From: Nissolia schottii
Taxonomy: Eukaryota; Streptophyta; Magnoliopsida; Fabales; Fabaceae
Length of the DNA: 64,000 nucleotides
Direction of reading: 5' to 3'
Assembly (NCBI GenBank): GCA_003254905.1
Contig: QANU01109454.1
Coordinates: 205,876-269,875, forward strand
The stretch's first letter is position 1; each line of letters opens with the position of its first letter. Both the position numbers and the translations under genes were made by a program. Below are positions 11,519-25,500 of this stretch, piece after piece. The notes beneath the pieces are model-generated. The model worked only from the letters and a program-made list of their open reading frames with translations, did not search any database and was not told the DNA's origin.

Positions 11519-12860
11519 TCAACAGCCATAACATCTCTCCAGCAAGCTTGTTTGATGGGAATAGCACGTTGGTTCAATGAATGTAGAGATAATAAGAGCA
11601 TCGTGTTTGTGAGTGAGGGATAACTTGTCATAAGAGATGACTGAGCTAAGAGGATAGGGAATACTTGTGCCTTCTACAGCTGGAGAAGTGAAGTTGCTGC
11701 AATTAGAAGAAAGCAAGTTGTAGTGGTAATCTTTAAGATAAGTTGGGGTGGACTTTGGCCTGGTTGATTTTCTTGTAAGTGGTGCAGGAGATTGATATGT
11801 AGGTATGTTGTTAGAAGGTGAAGGCATGGTTGTTTGTGAAGGATTCAGGTCATCTGGTAAGGGTGAAGTAAGTGGTGTAATAGGCATTGGGCTGTTACGA
11901 AGTATATCAGACTGTACCGAATGATAGGGAAAGAAAGTTTCATAGAAGATAATATTTCTACTAACAAGTAATTCTCTGGTCTTGAGGTTGTATAGGCAAT
12001 AACCTTTTGCCCCATGCTTGTATCCCAATAAAATGCATGTGTGCTCTGTTGTCTAACTTGGTCCTGTTTCTATGTAAAGAAGATGCATATACCAAGCATC
12101 CAAAAATCTTAAGAAAGGAGTAGTTTGGCTCTTTATTGTGCAACATGAAGTAAGGGGAGGAATTGTGTAGAGTTTTGGGTGGGAGTTGATTAATGAGGAA
12201 AGTGGCATGCATAGCAGCAAAGGACCAAAAACTAGGAGGCAAGTTTGCTTGGAACAAAAGAGATCTAGTTACATTCAGAAGATGTTGATGCTTCCTCTCC
12301 ACCTTGGAGTTTTTCTATGGGGTTTCAACACATGAGAATTGATGAATGATGCCTTTCTCTGAATAAAACTGTTTGAGACAAAATTTTGGCCCATTATCTA
12401 ATTTGATCTTCTTGACTGATTTGCCAAATTGGTTGAAAACCAATTGAACAAACATTTTGAGGTATAACTGAGCCTTAGATTTGGCTTTCAACAAGCATAT
12501 CCAGGTGTATCTACTATAATTATCAACTATAGTGAGGAAGTATCTATGGCCTTGTAGAGATAAGGTAGGCACAGGGCCCTATATATCAACATGAATCATA
12601 TCAAATGCATCATCAGAAACAAAATTGCTATTAGAATAAGGATGGTGTTTCTGTTTTGCAAAATGACAAATGTCACATGGAATTTTGTTATTGAAAGATT
12701 TGACAATACTACATTTTGAATTAATGGCATTTAGTACATCAACTGGTGCATGACCAAATCTAAAATACCATAGATCAAATTTCTGCAAAGAAACATAATT
12801 TATAGCATGTAAAGCTAAAAGTGTAGGAATACATGGCAATGGTTGTTCTATAAAATACAA
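11519..12860 (-). pseudogene. Copia integrase region remnant
   Basis: Several broken segments in sequence. 12579-12860 is the GAG-pre-integrase zinc-binding part, ending CDICHFAKQKHHP; the usual WH of the WHxRxGH motif has become WY. 12315-12572 is the integrase core with the first Asp in VDNYSRYTW and the second in LDNGPKF. 11961-12302 begins MERKHQHLLN, holding the third acidic residue (Glu), and continues to FGCLVYAS. 11519-12028 is the integrase C-terminal region (GYCLYNLKTRELLVSRNIIF) and a linker. Stops and frame changes separate the pieces. Confidence 0.88.
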
Positions 12861-12889
12861 ACCTTCCTTTTCTTTTTAGCAATTTCAAT

Positions 12890-13369
12890 CTACTTCGAGC
12901 TATGAACATCCTGGATTACACAAGAGTCAAATGCAATTGTGAGCATGCATTCCATATCTTTGCACATCTTAGCAACAACAATGATGTTGAATGTAAAATT
13001 GGGAATATACAACACATTAGCTAGAAAAAAAGTGGAACTAAATGTAATGGTGCCAATGAGAGTAGCATAAAGAACATGTCCATTTGGAAGATTCACACGG
13101 ATTGGAGGATCAAGTGTCCTATATAAATTAAAAAGGGAAACTGAACAACAGATATGGTTAGTGGCACCCAAATCCAAGAGCCATTGACCAGTACCTGTTA
13201 TTTTGAGTGAGGATCCAACAGTGAATGTGTGATTGTGTTGTGCCTGAGTATTTGGTGGTTGAATGAGGGCAAGAAGCTGTTGATATTGCTCAGCTGTGAA
13301 GCTGAAGGAAGCTTGAAGTTCTGCTGCTGGTGCTGGTGTAGTTGATGCATCTGCAGTGACAGCATTCAC
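12890..13369 (-). pseudogene. Copia protease remnant
   Basis: Contains WLLDLGATNHICCS, the aspartic-protease active-site motif with Ser changed to Leu (the family motif is D-S-G-A-T). A Gln-rich gag-protease linker precedes it. The catalytic Asp is kept, but the element around it is broken. Confidence 0.85.
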
Positions 13370-13396
13370 AGTTTTGCCAGAAGACTTAGATTTCCA

Positions 13397-14311
13397 TTAA
13401 GGAGGGTATCCATGCTTCTTGTAGCACTCATCCATAGTGTGAATATTATAACCACAATAACTGCATTTCTTGAAGGATTTCTTAGCAGGCCTATCTTTTG
13501 AAGCCTCAAAGGTTGTATTCTTCTTAGCAACATATGCAGCATCAGAGAAATTCAACAAAACCTTGTTTTCCGAACTTGGATTAATCAAATTCAGTTGCCT
13601 TTCAAATTGAATCACCATAGAAAATACCGTTGTGAGGGAAGGTAAGGGATCCAGAAGTAAGATTTGGGAACAAATGGTATGAAACTCATCATGTAATCCT
13701 TTAAGAAACTTGATGATGCGATCAGCTTCCAATTGCTTCTTGATTTCAGGAAATGCACCACAAGCATAGGGATTATCACATTTGCAAGAAGGAGTAGGAC
13801 GAACAACTTCCAATTCATCCCAAAGAACCTTCAATTTTGTGTAGAATTGAGTGACAGGGAGTTCGCCTTGCCTTAGGGAAGCAATTTCATCTTGCATATC
13901 AGCAATGCATAGCAAATCTCCTTGAGAGAATCGGTCCTTCAAATATTTCCAAACATCAAAAGCCTTGTCAATCCAAAGAATACTCTGCGCAATTGAAGGT
14001 TCCATAGCGTGAAGAAGCCATGAGATAACCATGTGATTGCAGCAGCGCTCCCAGCTATCGTACAGAGGAGAATTGTGATTTGGTGCAAAAAGTGTGTCAT
14101 CAACAAGACGATATTTGTTCTTGGACATCAACGCCATTTGCAAAGCACGCGCCCAGCCATGGTAATTGGAGCCATTGAGCAGGGAAGAAACAAGAATGAG
14201 AGAAGGATTTTCATTGGGATGAATATAGTATGGAGAGGTTGTTAGATCGGGAGTGGAAGCGGAATTTGCAGAAGCCATGGTGATAGCACCAAATGCAGGA
14301 CTAAATTTCAC
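13397..14311 (-). pseudogene. Copia gag (capsid plus zinc knuckle)
   Basis: An open frame of 304 codons. The N-terminal part contains YYIHPNENPSLILVSSLLNG and YHGWARALQMAL, typical of copia gag, and the C terminus has a CX2CX4HX4C zinc knuckle (CSYCGYNIHTMDEC, about 283-296). This is the best-preserved segment of the element. A stop separates it from the protease, so no gag-pol fusion can form. Confidence 0.88.
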
Positions 14312-14339
14312 AGCAGATTCGCGAGGAGCAAGAAGACCA

Positions 14340-14542
14340 TGATAGAGAGTTTTAGTTTCTGAAATTCATTCCTTGAATTCACATTGAAAGAGTGGATTGG
14401 TTTATATACATTCAAGTAACTTGTTGTGAAAGCTATGCTATAACTAACATATAACAAACTATCTCACTGCTATAACTAACTGCAACTACAATAACTGAAA
14501 GTTCCCAAAATTGTTATTTTGAGTATAATATACACTCTATGA
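14340..14542 (-). repeat. 5' LTR of the copia element
   Basis: About 203 bp, pairing with 7847-8048. In element orientation its 3' end is ATCA, followed directly by TGGTCTTCTTGC, in the position of the primer-binding site (14328-14339). That site does not match the common initiator-Met tRNA site TGGTATCAGAGC. Confidence 0.88.
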
Positions 14543-14547
14543 CCAAT

Positions 14548-15379
14548 GGTCATTCCTTATATTTCAATCCAATTTGGATAGTGATGCTTGTGACTTTTTT
14601 AAATTTTTAAGCGATCAAAAGTCATTTCTATTGTTTGGGTTAAATTTGTTATATTACATTTTACTTTTTAAAAAATTATTTTAAAAAGGCTTTTTGTGAA
14701 GTTAAAATGGGGAGTTTCTAACTTCCGGAAAAGTTATCATTGATTCTTTATTCGACATTCACCATAATACTTTAGTTTTGGCTATATTAAAATATTAAAT
14801 AAAACAAGATCAAAGCTATGTATGCATCATTGCAAAAAAATAAAAAAAATATTGCATTCCACTGGTTGATTCATGAAGCAGTTTAAAGTTTCAGTCAGAT
14901 TTTGACAATGACGATGAAGACTACATATACATCAAAACAGTCACACTTCTTAAGCTGGGATATAAGAGTTAAAGATAAAGCAATAATGCCTGACAATTAA
15001 TAGATAAATATAATTTCCCAATCTGAAGTGAGTGGATTATTTGGGTGATACTCATTTAACTCTGTTGATTCTTTTTTATCATGTGTACCTCACTTTGATA
15101 TATCTGTCATATAGATTTACCATTCAAATTTCTATTTTCTGAATCTTTTGATTCTGTTTTCTCCGCTTCTGCATATAAATAAGGTAAAAAGAAAGCCACT
15201 AAGATTGGACTAATGAGGGTCATAAGTTCTCAAACCTTAGTATCACCAATATACCAAAGAAACACCACAAAGGATAAAATAATCAGTCATTCCTTCAACA
15301 ATGATTCAGAAGATCGGACCTTCTGCTTAAACAAGTTAGATCAATGCTAAACTACTCTTAACTAACAATACATAGCAGG
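14548..15379. other. AT-rich spacer and probable 3' UTR of the downstream gene
   Basis: There is no coding region. The part nearest 15379 is probably the 3' UTR of the minus-strand gene that ends at 15380. The rest is AT-rich and holds nothing I recognise. Confidence 0.5.
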
Positions 15380-18317
15380 TCACAAAGGAGTGGCTTGGCT
15401 TCTAATCCTACTTGAACGCCTAACAGGAGTAATTGTCTCAGCATCCCCATGTGCCTGAAAAAACAATATAAAGAAACCCATGAGAAACAACTCAGAACTA
15501 ATTGTCAATAGGGAAAATGAAAATTGCTCACAATATATGAGTAGGAGACAATACTCACATTCTTGAATTGAATTTTCTCGTACGTAGTAAAGCTTCCATA
15601 GGATTGGGAACCCGTGGAATAGTCAGACAAGGAGACCAGAGACTCTCTCCTCTTCTTGGCCTTCGTCTCGAGGCTGTGAACTTCATCGAGCTCTTTCAAT
15701 AACCTTTGCCTATAGGATGAGCTCTTCTGAATGCTGCTCATCTCTGAAGGGCATGATTCTCCATGCATGTCTATTTCAGTGGCTCCTCCATTTCTTAGAG
15801 ATGGCTTATCTAGATAATTATGCTCTTCTTTGGGAGTCAGCAAGGAGTTGTCATGAAATGCTTTAGCAACCCTTGTGCTGCTTTTGAATTTCCTTGACCA
15901 GTTGAAAGCAGCACCTACAACTAAAACTGTACCTCCACAAAGCAGCAAATAAAGAACCATGTGTGGCTGAAGGCCAATTGTTTCCATTCTATGTTCGTTA
16001 TCCTCAGTTGAATCATCCATGCTAATAGATTCTCCCTTTGCTTCAGTCAACTTTCTGTCATTGACACCACAGGCTTCTTCTGTAAGAATTTCACCAACCT
16101 CTGTATAACCTGGCTGATCCTTGAGACCTACATTGCTGTATTTGTGAACATCGGCATCAGCATCATCTTCTTGTGGCTGCTTTGCTTCTAAATTCCCAGC
16201 ATTAAACATTTCAATATGAATATCAGCAGCAGCCTCTGAATCAAAACTTGACCGAACTTTAAGGTCTTTATCAACTTCTGAGTGATTGGGTTCACTCACT
16301 TCAGCCACTTGCAAAGCCTGATCTGATTCCATCACAATGGCTGGTTGCCCCTCGAATACTTCATCACACTCGGGAGCATCATCTGAAGCTTTTTCAACAG
16401 CTGTAAGCTGAACTTCTTCTTCATATTCAGAATCATAATTCTCTTCTGAAATATCTCCAATATCCTCATCAGTCTCAGTCACTGAGGCAGCATCACTGTC
16501 TTCAACATTCAGAACTAGGGGGTACACTTCTGGAGCCTTGCCAATGTCCTTTTGACCATGGCCATATATAGGTCCCTGATAAACCGCATTGTACTCACGC
16601 AAAACACTTACGTTACAATATTGCAAGTGGCCCAAACTAGGCGCACCTCTGACATTGGAAATCAACTCAGAAATTGAAGAGAGAGACTTAGTAAACCAGG
16701 TATGGAAATTTTGAGATAAGCCATCAAAGTTTTCGTTTGCAAACTCTGAGAACCCATCAAAATGAGCTTTGGAAATTTCTGAGAACCTAGACAATTCGTA
16801 GATCCCATAGACGTCTTGTAACACAGTGCCACCCATTACAGCAGAATTTGTGACGGAGATTGATATAAAAGCAACAGAGAGAAGCAAAAGAAGAGCAATA
16901 ACAGCCTTAGACCCCATAAACAAGCGAGGTTTAGGCACCTCTTTTGCTTCAACAGTTTCCTCTGCCATGAAAGTCACAGCAGGACTTTGTACTTCTTCAA
17001 CTATTTCATCAGAAGAAACATCCTCAGATTCCTTCTGTGAGCCTTCTGATTGTGCATCTTCAGTAACTTCAGCATCAGAAAAGCTTCCATACACGAAGCT
17101 GACATCGAGTTCAATTCGTTGTTTCGGTCTGTAATGCAGGAATTGTGGTCTGGGAGAGAGGTAGTTCGTTTTAGGATCATAAGGAGGCATCAAAGGATCA
17201 GCCTCAAGAGGGTCTAAGATGGTAGAACCAGATGAACCTGGCAGAGGCGTAGTAGGAAGGGGGCTAAGCTTAAAACTTGGGTCAAGGTTAACACAATCAG
17301 GCTCATCAGTAACAGTTTCAAAAGAAGATTCAGTTTCATTCTTTGCATCGAAATTAACATTCATATCATCATAAACAGCATTACCACACAATTCCTCACA
17401 ACTCAAGGAAGAAGCAACATGCATTTCCTCCTCAGTAACCCCATCATTCAATGATGATAAAGCTCCAAACTTTTTCTGTCCTACACCACCCTCTAGGTTC
17501 AGATCACAACTATAATGCAACGGTTCTGCAAAAGTTACCTTACGGAAGGGGCTTTTGGCAGTGGCGGAGGGAGCCGTAGATCGAGCAGGCTCGTTCCTCT
17601 CCACAAGGACCTTCTTCCTCGGGAACACAGTGACCTTGGAGGAAGCAGAGACCGTTGGAGACATGAAATTCTTAGCGCCCTTCGAAGATGCAGCTGGTGA
17701 TCGAACCTTCCACGGCTTCAAAACCGAATCTTTCCCGTTTTCTTTGTCATCTGGGTCACGGAAGTAAGACGCTCCCGCACCTTCTCTTCCCCCAACAGAG
17801 TTTCTTCTCTGGAAATCTGCAAAAACGCCCAAAGGCCATAAAAAAAATGACCTAATCAATTTAAGTGAAAAAAGTAAAAAAAATTCATTAAATTCCCAAT
17901 TTTCACACACTTTCTCAGAACCCAAACAGTCATTACTCATTACCATTATGAGACGAGGAAATGAGAAGAGGAAATTCGAAACCCATAAAAACCCTAATCA
18001 ATTCAACCAAATAGCTACTAAACTGTTTTGAGTAGACAATAAAACGGAAATTAAAAATTGTTGATTTTCTCATGAAATTCAGAATTTTCCCCCAATTTCT
18101 CGGCAACCAACCAGTCATTACTAATATGATGAAACGGAAAAGGGGGGAAAGCATGAAGAAAGAGAAGAACGAAACCAGAAGGAGGGGTCGGAATGAGGGA
18201 GGGTTTGGCGAATGGTTTTGCGGCGAAACTCCGTCGCATGGGGTCAGTGAGTTCGGATTTTCTGGAATTAGGTTTTGATCTGCCCAAAGATGACGACTTG
18301 GCGGAAGGCATAGCCAT
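15380..18317 (-). CDS. Plant-specific protein with two transmembrane segments (At1g16630-like)
   Basis: Three exons: 18176-18317, 15559-17816 and 15380-15454. All junctions are in phase and give 824 residues. The start ATG at 18317 opens MAMPSAKSSSLGRSKPNSRK, followed by DPMRRSF. Exon 1 ends at a weak donor (G/GTTTCG), and the join reads PSDFQRRNS. Conserved blocks include SPFRKVTFAEPLHYSCDLN (about 136-154) and LSPRPQFLHYRPKQRIE (about 267-283). Hydrophobic segments lie at about 350-371 (AVIALLLLLSVAFISISV) and 665-686 (MVLYLLLCGGTVLVVGAAF). The loop between them is long, acidic and low in complexity. The last exon encodes AHGDAETITPVRRSSRIRS. I recall similar Arabidopsis proteins annotated only as transmembrane protein. 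The function is unknown. Confidence 0.85.
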
Positions 18318-18460
18318 TAAGGAATTGAATTAGGGTTTGACAAGAAATGAAAATTGAAGGAAAAATTAGATTGTGATCTTCAGAGCAATGAATGAATGTT
18401 GGTGAATTGCAATAACGGCTATATTTCCAAGACGAAGAGAGGAGAGAGAGGAAGGGAGTA

Positions 18461-18468
18461 TTTAAGTG
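18461..18468 (-). promoter_or_regulatory. Possible TATA-like element upstream of the membrane-protein gene
   Basis: The minus strand reads TTAAATAC about 145 bp upstream of the ATG at 18317, followed by a CT-rich leader. It is a weak positional call. Confidence 0.25.
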
Positions 18469-18489
18469 GCGAGATTCTGACCGTTGCAA

Positions 18490-19565
18490 AATTATATGGA
18501 TGTCTTTATCTGAAAGGAATATATGAGTCGTTGGATTGATTTTGTTTTACTTTAATTCTTTTTATTTTTTTACTGGTGGATTGATTTTACCTTTTTATTA
18601 TTTAAAAAGGAGAATCTTCATCTTGCATTTAATAGAATTATGACCAAATTTGTAAAAAAAGGAAAAGACAAAAAAGAATTATGACCAAATTAAGTTTGAC
18701 CCAAAGCCAATTAGCATGTCTATTTTTTTATTTTAAGGGAAACAATATTTGTTAAGAAAATTAAAAAAAGTAATTTTTCATTAAAAAGTGAGATTTATTA
18801 ATTTTTAGTGTCATTATATGTATTAAAAACCTTAAAACTTATTTTTTTGCTTTCTTAACTAATGTTCAATGGCCGGCAAATTTATTTTTTTTAATTTTAT
18901 TAACATATCATGCATTTGCAAATTGGGATTTTTCATTTTGATATATTGTTTTAATTGTCTTAACGTCATTTTTAATTTGTTTTTATTGTAGTTTAGACCA
19001 TTCACAACTAAAAGCAACATGTTAAATTTGTAAATGTAAAATTAAAACTGAATTAGAAAAGTTTTTAACAAAAATCATGAAAAGTATGGATAAAATTCAC
19101 TTATTTATCAATCATGTCACATCAGACATTTATATTCCCGCGAAATGCTTACTGTTGTTGCTGTTTAGTATAATTCCAATTTATTCACTTGTACTTAGTC
19201 CAAGAAATGAGCATTGGTCAGTGATTGCTATCCAAGAGACATTAAAAAAAATGGCTTTATGTAATATTGCACATAAAAGAACTTGCACATCCCAATCTAT
19301 TCTGCAATGCTAACAGTTCGCAAGTTCTGTTATGTCAACATGTGATCCTCTTAGCATATACTAAAACTATTGTAAAACTTAACCTATATTATTGCGTGCC
19401 AACAAAAATCATCAACCATTTGAGGCTCATCTATACACAAACTGGTGTCAACCTTGCAATAGTTGTTATCTTTCACTATATGCAAGTAGTTACTTTTAGA
19501 CCAAAGCTGTACACTGAAATGAAATCTCACTTCTTGAATCTCACTTTCTTGTCTCCATTGAAATC
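18490..19565. other. Intergenic DNA and 3' UTR of starch synthase III
   Basis: AT-rich from about 18530 to 19080 with no gene signal. The part from roughly 19250 to 19565 is probably the 3' UTR of the minus-strand starch synthase gene. The open frames on the plus strand here show no domain. Confidence 0.5.
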
Positions 19566-22500
19566 TCATGCAGACTTGCGTGCTGCATGGTAAAGCTCTA
19601 GATAGTCGAGCGCAGGCCGGTTCCAAGACCAGTCTTGCTCCATCACTGTCTTGCATAAACCGTTGAACCAATCGCGGCCATCATACCATGCTGATATTGC
19701 CCTGAAAAGAGTCCATAAAAATAATGTGTTGTATTAAGAAATGTCAAGAATCGTCTCTCCCCATAAGCTTAAGCAGTTTAGTAGAGACAATTGAATGATT
19801 TTATATATTAACTAGAGATATTAAGAATATAGAGACACGAGTGCTCGTGTGTGAGTTAAAGTGAGGATATAACGTGAGCATTGAGCAAGCAAGATGATAA
19901 AGCAGTTCAACATCAAAAGGTGCAAGAATGAGAAAAATGTTTATGGTTTCCTCTGTCATTGCCATGACAACTTTCAACCTTTCTTTCCTCATCATGTGGC
20001 ATATAACTCACCTATTGAGAGCATAATCAACACCTCCAACATCAGCTCCATCAAAATTGAATCCATTTGGCTCAAGACCTTGCGTTTTTGCTCTATCCCT
20101 ATCATGATCAACATCAAATACCGTGTCGTGAAGTCCTGCAAAATAAATTCAAGATGGATCATCAACTGAACCAAAAGTGAGTTGAATGAACAAAGAAGTT
20201 GAAAAAAACAGAGACATATTCCAGACATGTCAACAAGACCATTTGAATTAGTTATAATACTGTTGGCTAAAATTAAAACATGTGCAGACCTCCAGTTTTT
20301 CGAACAACTGGTATTGAACCGTATCTCATTGCTGTGAGTTGAGTGAGTCCACATGGCTCAAAGATTGAAGGAACTAGAATGAAATCAGCACCAGCATATA
20401 TCTAGGGTAAAAAAAAGCAAATGAGTAAGTAGTGCCCCATTATGTTGTACCTGTAATAAGTTAACAAAGATTTTTGAGTTCTACCAAGTGCGAGAGAGGC
20501 TCGTCGTATGCAAGGCAAAGTCTGGCATGATCATTATGAGAAGAATGTAATTGATTTGCAAAATTAACAAAATCATTTTGGATACGTGGATCTGGAGCCG
20601 AACCCAGTAAGACAACCTGTTTCACAATCAATATATAGACACTTCAATACAAAATGAAAAATGATATAGATTGCCATAATGGAACGATGTGGCATGCTTA
20701 TTGACTTTTAGACGAGTCATAGTATTTTATCCCATCCAATGATCACTTTCGAAAAAATTCTAGCAAATTTTTTCTTGTTGTACAATACACTTTACCCTTG
20801 GCTTTTAATCAATATCATCATAAACACATATTTGTAATCAACCATGCCATCACTAGTGCACACTTAGATGTGAAATAGAAACAGAGGAAAACCTGTCCAC
20901 CACGTTCTAGGGTGCGCCATATGGCGTGTTTGATGAGATGGATTCCTTTCTGATGAGTCAGTCGAGTAATAATTCCAACGGAAGGAAGATCAGCTTGTTT
21001 TAAACCAAGCCTTTCTTGCAAGGCTTGCTTGGCTGCTCTTTTTCCTTCAACAACATTTTCTGATGTGTATGGTACCTGGAATAACCAGATGCTGGAATTA
21101 GTCATAACTGAATAAGTAGAAATCAAATAAAAACAACACATACAGAACTAGTCATTACAGTGTCTAATGCAATGAAAGTAAACAGTGAACATAAAAAATA
21201 TCCTACAGCACAGTTCTCACTTGAGTTTTGCCTAACTTTATTATGTAGACATAGCTTACCAATAAGTCATAATGTTGGGAATCAAGTTTGATTACTGCAT
21301 GCCACTATGGAAATGTCAGAAAAGACAAAGAATCTGTGTATATGTATACTTACAGGAATGAACTTATCATTATAAGGGTCCCATATATCTGGATCAATTC
21401 CATTTATAATACCATGGAACTTGTGAAGATGAGGAGCAACTACAGGATTCCCAGCAACCTCCCTTGAATAAGTAGGGGAGACCTGCCAAACATGTATGAC
21501 CAAAATGCTTATTTGATAACAAAATCAGAATGAGATAAAGAAGCAAAAAAAAAAAAAAAATCACAATCAAATATGTGTTCAAATGTCAGGAAACAGACAA
21601 ATTTAGAACATAAGAGCACTTACAGTTGTAGCCTTGTCTGCGTATTCCATAGCTTTCCCAATGAAGTGTGCTCCAAATTCAAGGTTATGAATTGTGAAGA
21701 CAATTTGTGCTTTACTAAGACCATAATGTGCATAGTGCTCTTTAAATAGCCATGCAACCGGAGCGCTTGACCAATCATGGCAGTGGATGATATCCTACCC
21801 ATTGTTAAGAGGCAATTACAAATACATCCATGGAGACAGTAACTATTTTAAAAATGTCAATCTTTTTTCCAAGAACATTGTTTGACCGAGGCCACATACA
21901 AGGCTATAAAAATATTGTCATTTTATTATGGATAAGAAGTTTGATTACAGTTACGTATATGCATGAAAATACATAAGGCAGGCACAAATTTACAACATAA
22001 GAGTGAAGAAAATCTATGTTGCTAATAATGTGTCAAAAGAAGGGGAAATATTTTCTGGCACTGTTCAAACTTCTGAGTACTCCCTCAAACAAACAATTGC
22101 ATGCATATAAGGATTTGGGGTCTAGTGGAATGAGAGAGAATGTTATGATCAACTGAACGCTTTAAAGTTGCACCCTTACATCAGCAAAGGAAATTTTCCT
22201 TGAAAGCTATAAAACTTACGGATTTATATAAAAGCAAAATAGAACTACAACTGAATCGCTAGTCAAATGATATAATCTTACAGGATGAAATCCACTCTGG
22301 AGTAGAAATTCAAGAGCAGCATGACAAAAGAATCCAAACCTCTCTGCATCATTCCCACGACCATATACACAGCCAACGTGAAAAAATCTGCAGAAAATAA
22401 TATATTCTATAAGCAATGTTCATTAAGAGTACAACTGCTTAAAAAGGATACACTCTTGGATATGGGCGATAACGACTGCAAATGATCGCAATGTAGGTAT

Positions 22501-25500
22501 TGTTTAAGAGCCAATGTCATACATAATAAAGCCAACAGTTATTTATTCATACGGTCAAGTTTGTTACATATTTAACAACTGTAATTTACAGAATTAGAAA
22601 GAAAAATTGACTTTAACACGTGTTATCTCAACGTGGATCTTGCTGTAACCTAGAAAATTGATGTGAAAGAGGTATCTATCCTAAATAGAATATGAAGCTT
22701 AGACAGAAGAAGCACTTAATTGACATATGTAAGAAAAAAGGATGAAGAACCAAAGCATTTACCCATTTTGAGGCTCCAAAAAGTAGACAGAGAGGCCTTC
22801 AACTTTTCCATGCCATACTTTTATTTCAGTCCCACCCCAGAAATAGTTTTTGCGAAACTGAAAGTCCTTTACCTGCATCAGAAGCCATATATTAACAGCT
22901 AATAATACCACAAACTGAATCACGAACACAATATATGCATTTTCAACAAGATGTTAAGGAGCGTGCTCAACAATAGTCACTAATATATTCTAAGAGAGCC
23001 ACTGATGCAGATGCTCAACAGCCAGACACATTGAGAAATGTGATAAACTAGCCATTCATGTCCATGCAGCTACCCATCAAACAATACTACACTTCGTTTC
23101 ACATTGAAATTCAAGCTATACAGTTTTCAAAAATAATTGGAACATCAAGCATTTTCCCATAGGGACAGCCCAGAAAACTCATGAATTAAGGAGTCAACAT
23201 TAAATATCCAATGCAGAGGTAAAGATGTAATACAAGTGCCACAGTAACTTGGAAGAAATAAAAGCTTACATTGCTAAGGTTCAAACAGTCATACTTTGGA
23301 AGAACGATGTCCACATTGTGACTTAAATCCTGGACAGCCCGGGATAAACTAGTAACAACATCACCAAGGCCTCCAACCTGCCAAATGTACCATCAAAATC
23401 AGAAAGAAAAAAAAAAAAAAACATGTTATAATGACACACAAATATCCTCTGCCTAACATAGTAACTAGTAACAATCTTTTGTGAACAAACAACAGTAATG
23501 GAAACAACTATCCTTCAAAACCAGCTGCACTAAATCATAATTTTTTTGTTGTGTTCATTCTAGAAATTTTTCTAACATTCCATATTTTATAGAGCATGTT
23601 GAGTTTTGATATTCTTGATTCTACTGAAGTTCGGATATTATAAAAGGTTTAAATGATTGCTTTCCCTTTTTTCCTTTCCCCCATCAAAATGGAAATGCAA
23701 ACTTTTCAGCCATATAAATTCCCCCATAAAAACTTGCCAGTTTGTAATAAAAGGAGAAGTCTGCATAGAGATATGTAGATGAGATGGAGACGAGATGCAT
23801 ATAATAGGCTAGCTTACCTTTGCAATTGGGGCCATCTCAACAGCAATATGGATGATATGCAAAGGTGGTTCCTTTACAATACCTCCAAAAACAGGTATAT
23901 GATAATCCATTCCAAATCTATTATCAAAAACTCCACCATCTTCACTCTCAGAGAAAACAAAGTCCATCATGTATGCATCCAGTGGAACCTTAACTGCAGA
24001 AACACAAAATCATTCAACTTCTTCAGAATCAAATGTCTTTTTTTCCTGGAAAGAACAAATGATTACAAAGTACATAACATATCAAGTTGCACACTGCCGA
24101 ATTTGCCAAATTTTTAAAAATTTGTCCATCTTGAGATGCTATTTCTAATGCCACAATATCCATGAACATTGAATCTGAATGCTAGCATAGGTGATTAAAT
24201 TTCATGAAGTCCATGCAGCTTTCAGATCAAAGGCTAGTCTACAGCTTAGCAGAAAAAGGGTAATGGTAAATAAACAACATTAAAATTTTAAACATACAAA
24301 AATTAACAAATATTTCAGCATTATTAGATTTATCTCTCAATATATACAGTGTCAGTATCTTAATAAATTTTTTGTCCACAAAATTAGGTAACTAAGACAT
24401 AAAAATCCTTGATTTTGCTAATTTCTAGAAAACTAGGGTTCAATCATATTTCAAATGTAACACTAAGGGAGAGACTCACCAGAGGCTTTGACATGAGTAC
24501 CACTCTCTGCCGGCAACATTCTCTGAGGTGGCAATGGACCATTACGGTGAGACCAACGATTAAACGAACATCTAAACCAAACCTCAGGTTTTCCATTGAG
24601 ATTTGTGTTGGAGGGGTTATAAAAGACTCTCACTGTGCTCCCTGCTTGTACATCAAGAGGCTCTGTGAAGACAATATGCTTTTGTGAAAGCAAAAACTTC
24701 TTCAAAGTTTTTTCCTTTGTTTCAGCTTTCATTTGTGCAGTTTTTTCAGCCTGCAAGAACAGGACCAAATCAACGAGATGAGCATTTAGTAACTTCAATA
24801 TTTATCGGTCTTTTTCTTCCCAAAAGTAAGAATTCAGTGAGAAAACTAGTATTTACTATTTAGGCAAACAGTCATAAGCATCAATACAGAGCTGCATTCT
24901 CAACTAAAGCATTTAAACTATCGACCGAAGTCAAAAAGGTAAGCTTCTCATCCATAGTTGAGGAAATACATTATAAGAAAAAAAAAATTACTATCTCTAT
25001 CTTTCTGCATATGTTATCAAGAAAGAAAATCTCTTCTTTTTATTTGACAAGTATTTCAAGTGGCGCCTAAATGTTTGGAAGTCATCTCAAGTAAGAACCA
25101 ACCTTTGCACGCATAACTTCCTCTCTTATCTTCCTTTCCTCTTGGAGTTTTCTGTATATCAGCTGCTCTTCCTCAACCCAATATTGTTCATCAGGTATTG
25201 TGACAATAGCATGGAAGTCTTGATTATCATTGTTATCATACACAACAGCATTTTGCGGTGGACCCTCAGCAAAGACCCAATCCAGGACAAGAGCTCGGTC
25301 AGGTACAACAACTACATGAAATAAAATTGATCAAAAAATTTGTTTGCTCAAACTCCTACTCAGTGCTATTCACATTCACATCACAGTACATATTTTACCT
25401 TCATACCCTTTTTACTAAGTCCAGTAAAAGAATATTAATTTCAAGTAAATGAATTAACATCCAAGTTAAGGAACAGATATGTAAAAGATCATACCATCAG

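Larger units (their letters stand above)
7842..14547 (-). mobile_element. Defective Ty1/copia LTR retrotransposon (with nested insertion)
   Basis: A copia-type element read on the minus strand. In element order, right to left, it has a 5' LTR (14340-14542), a putative primer-binding site starting TGG directly inside it, gag (13397-14311), protease, GAG-pre-integrase, integrase, reverse transcriptase, RNase H, a polypurine tract GAAGGGGG (8049-8056) and a 3' LTR (7847-8048). The order integrase before reverse transcriptase is the copia order. A matching 5-bp duplication CCAAT flanks the element (7842-7846 and 14543-14547). The coding region is broken by several stops and frameshifts and by a 2-kb insertion at 8626-10609, so it is dead. 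Without the insert the element would be about 4.7 kb. I cannot assign it to a named copia lineage without a search. Confidence 0.93.
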
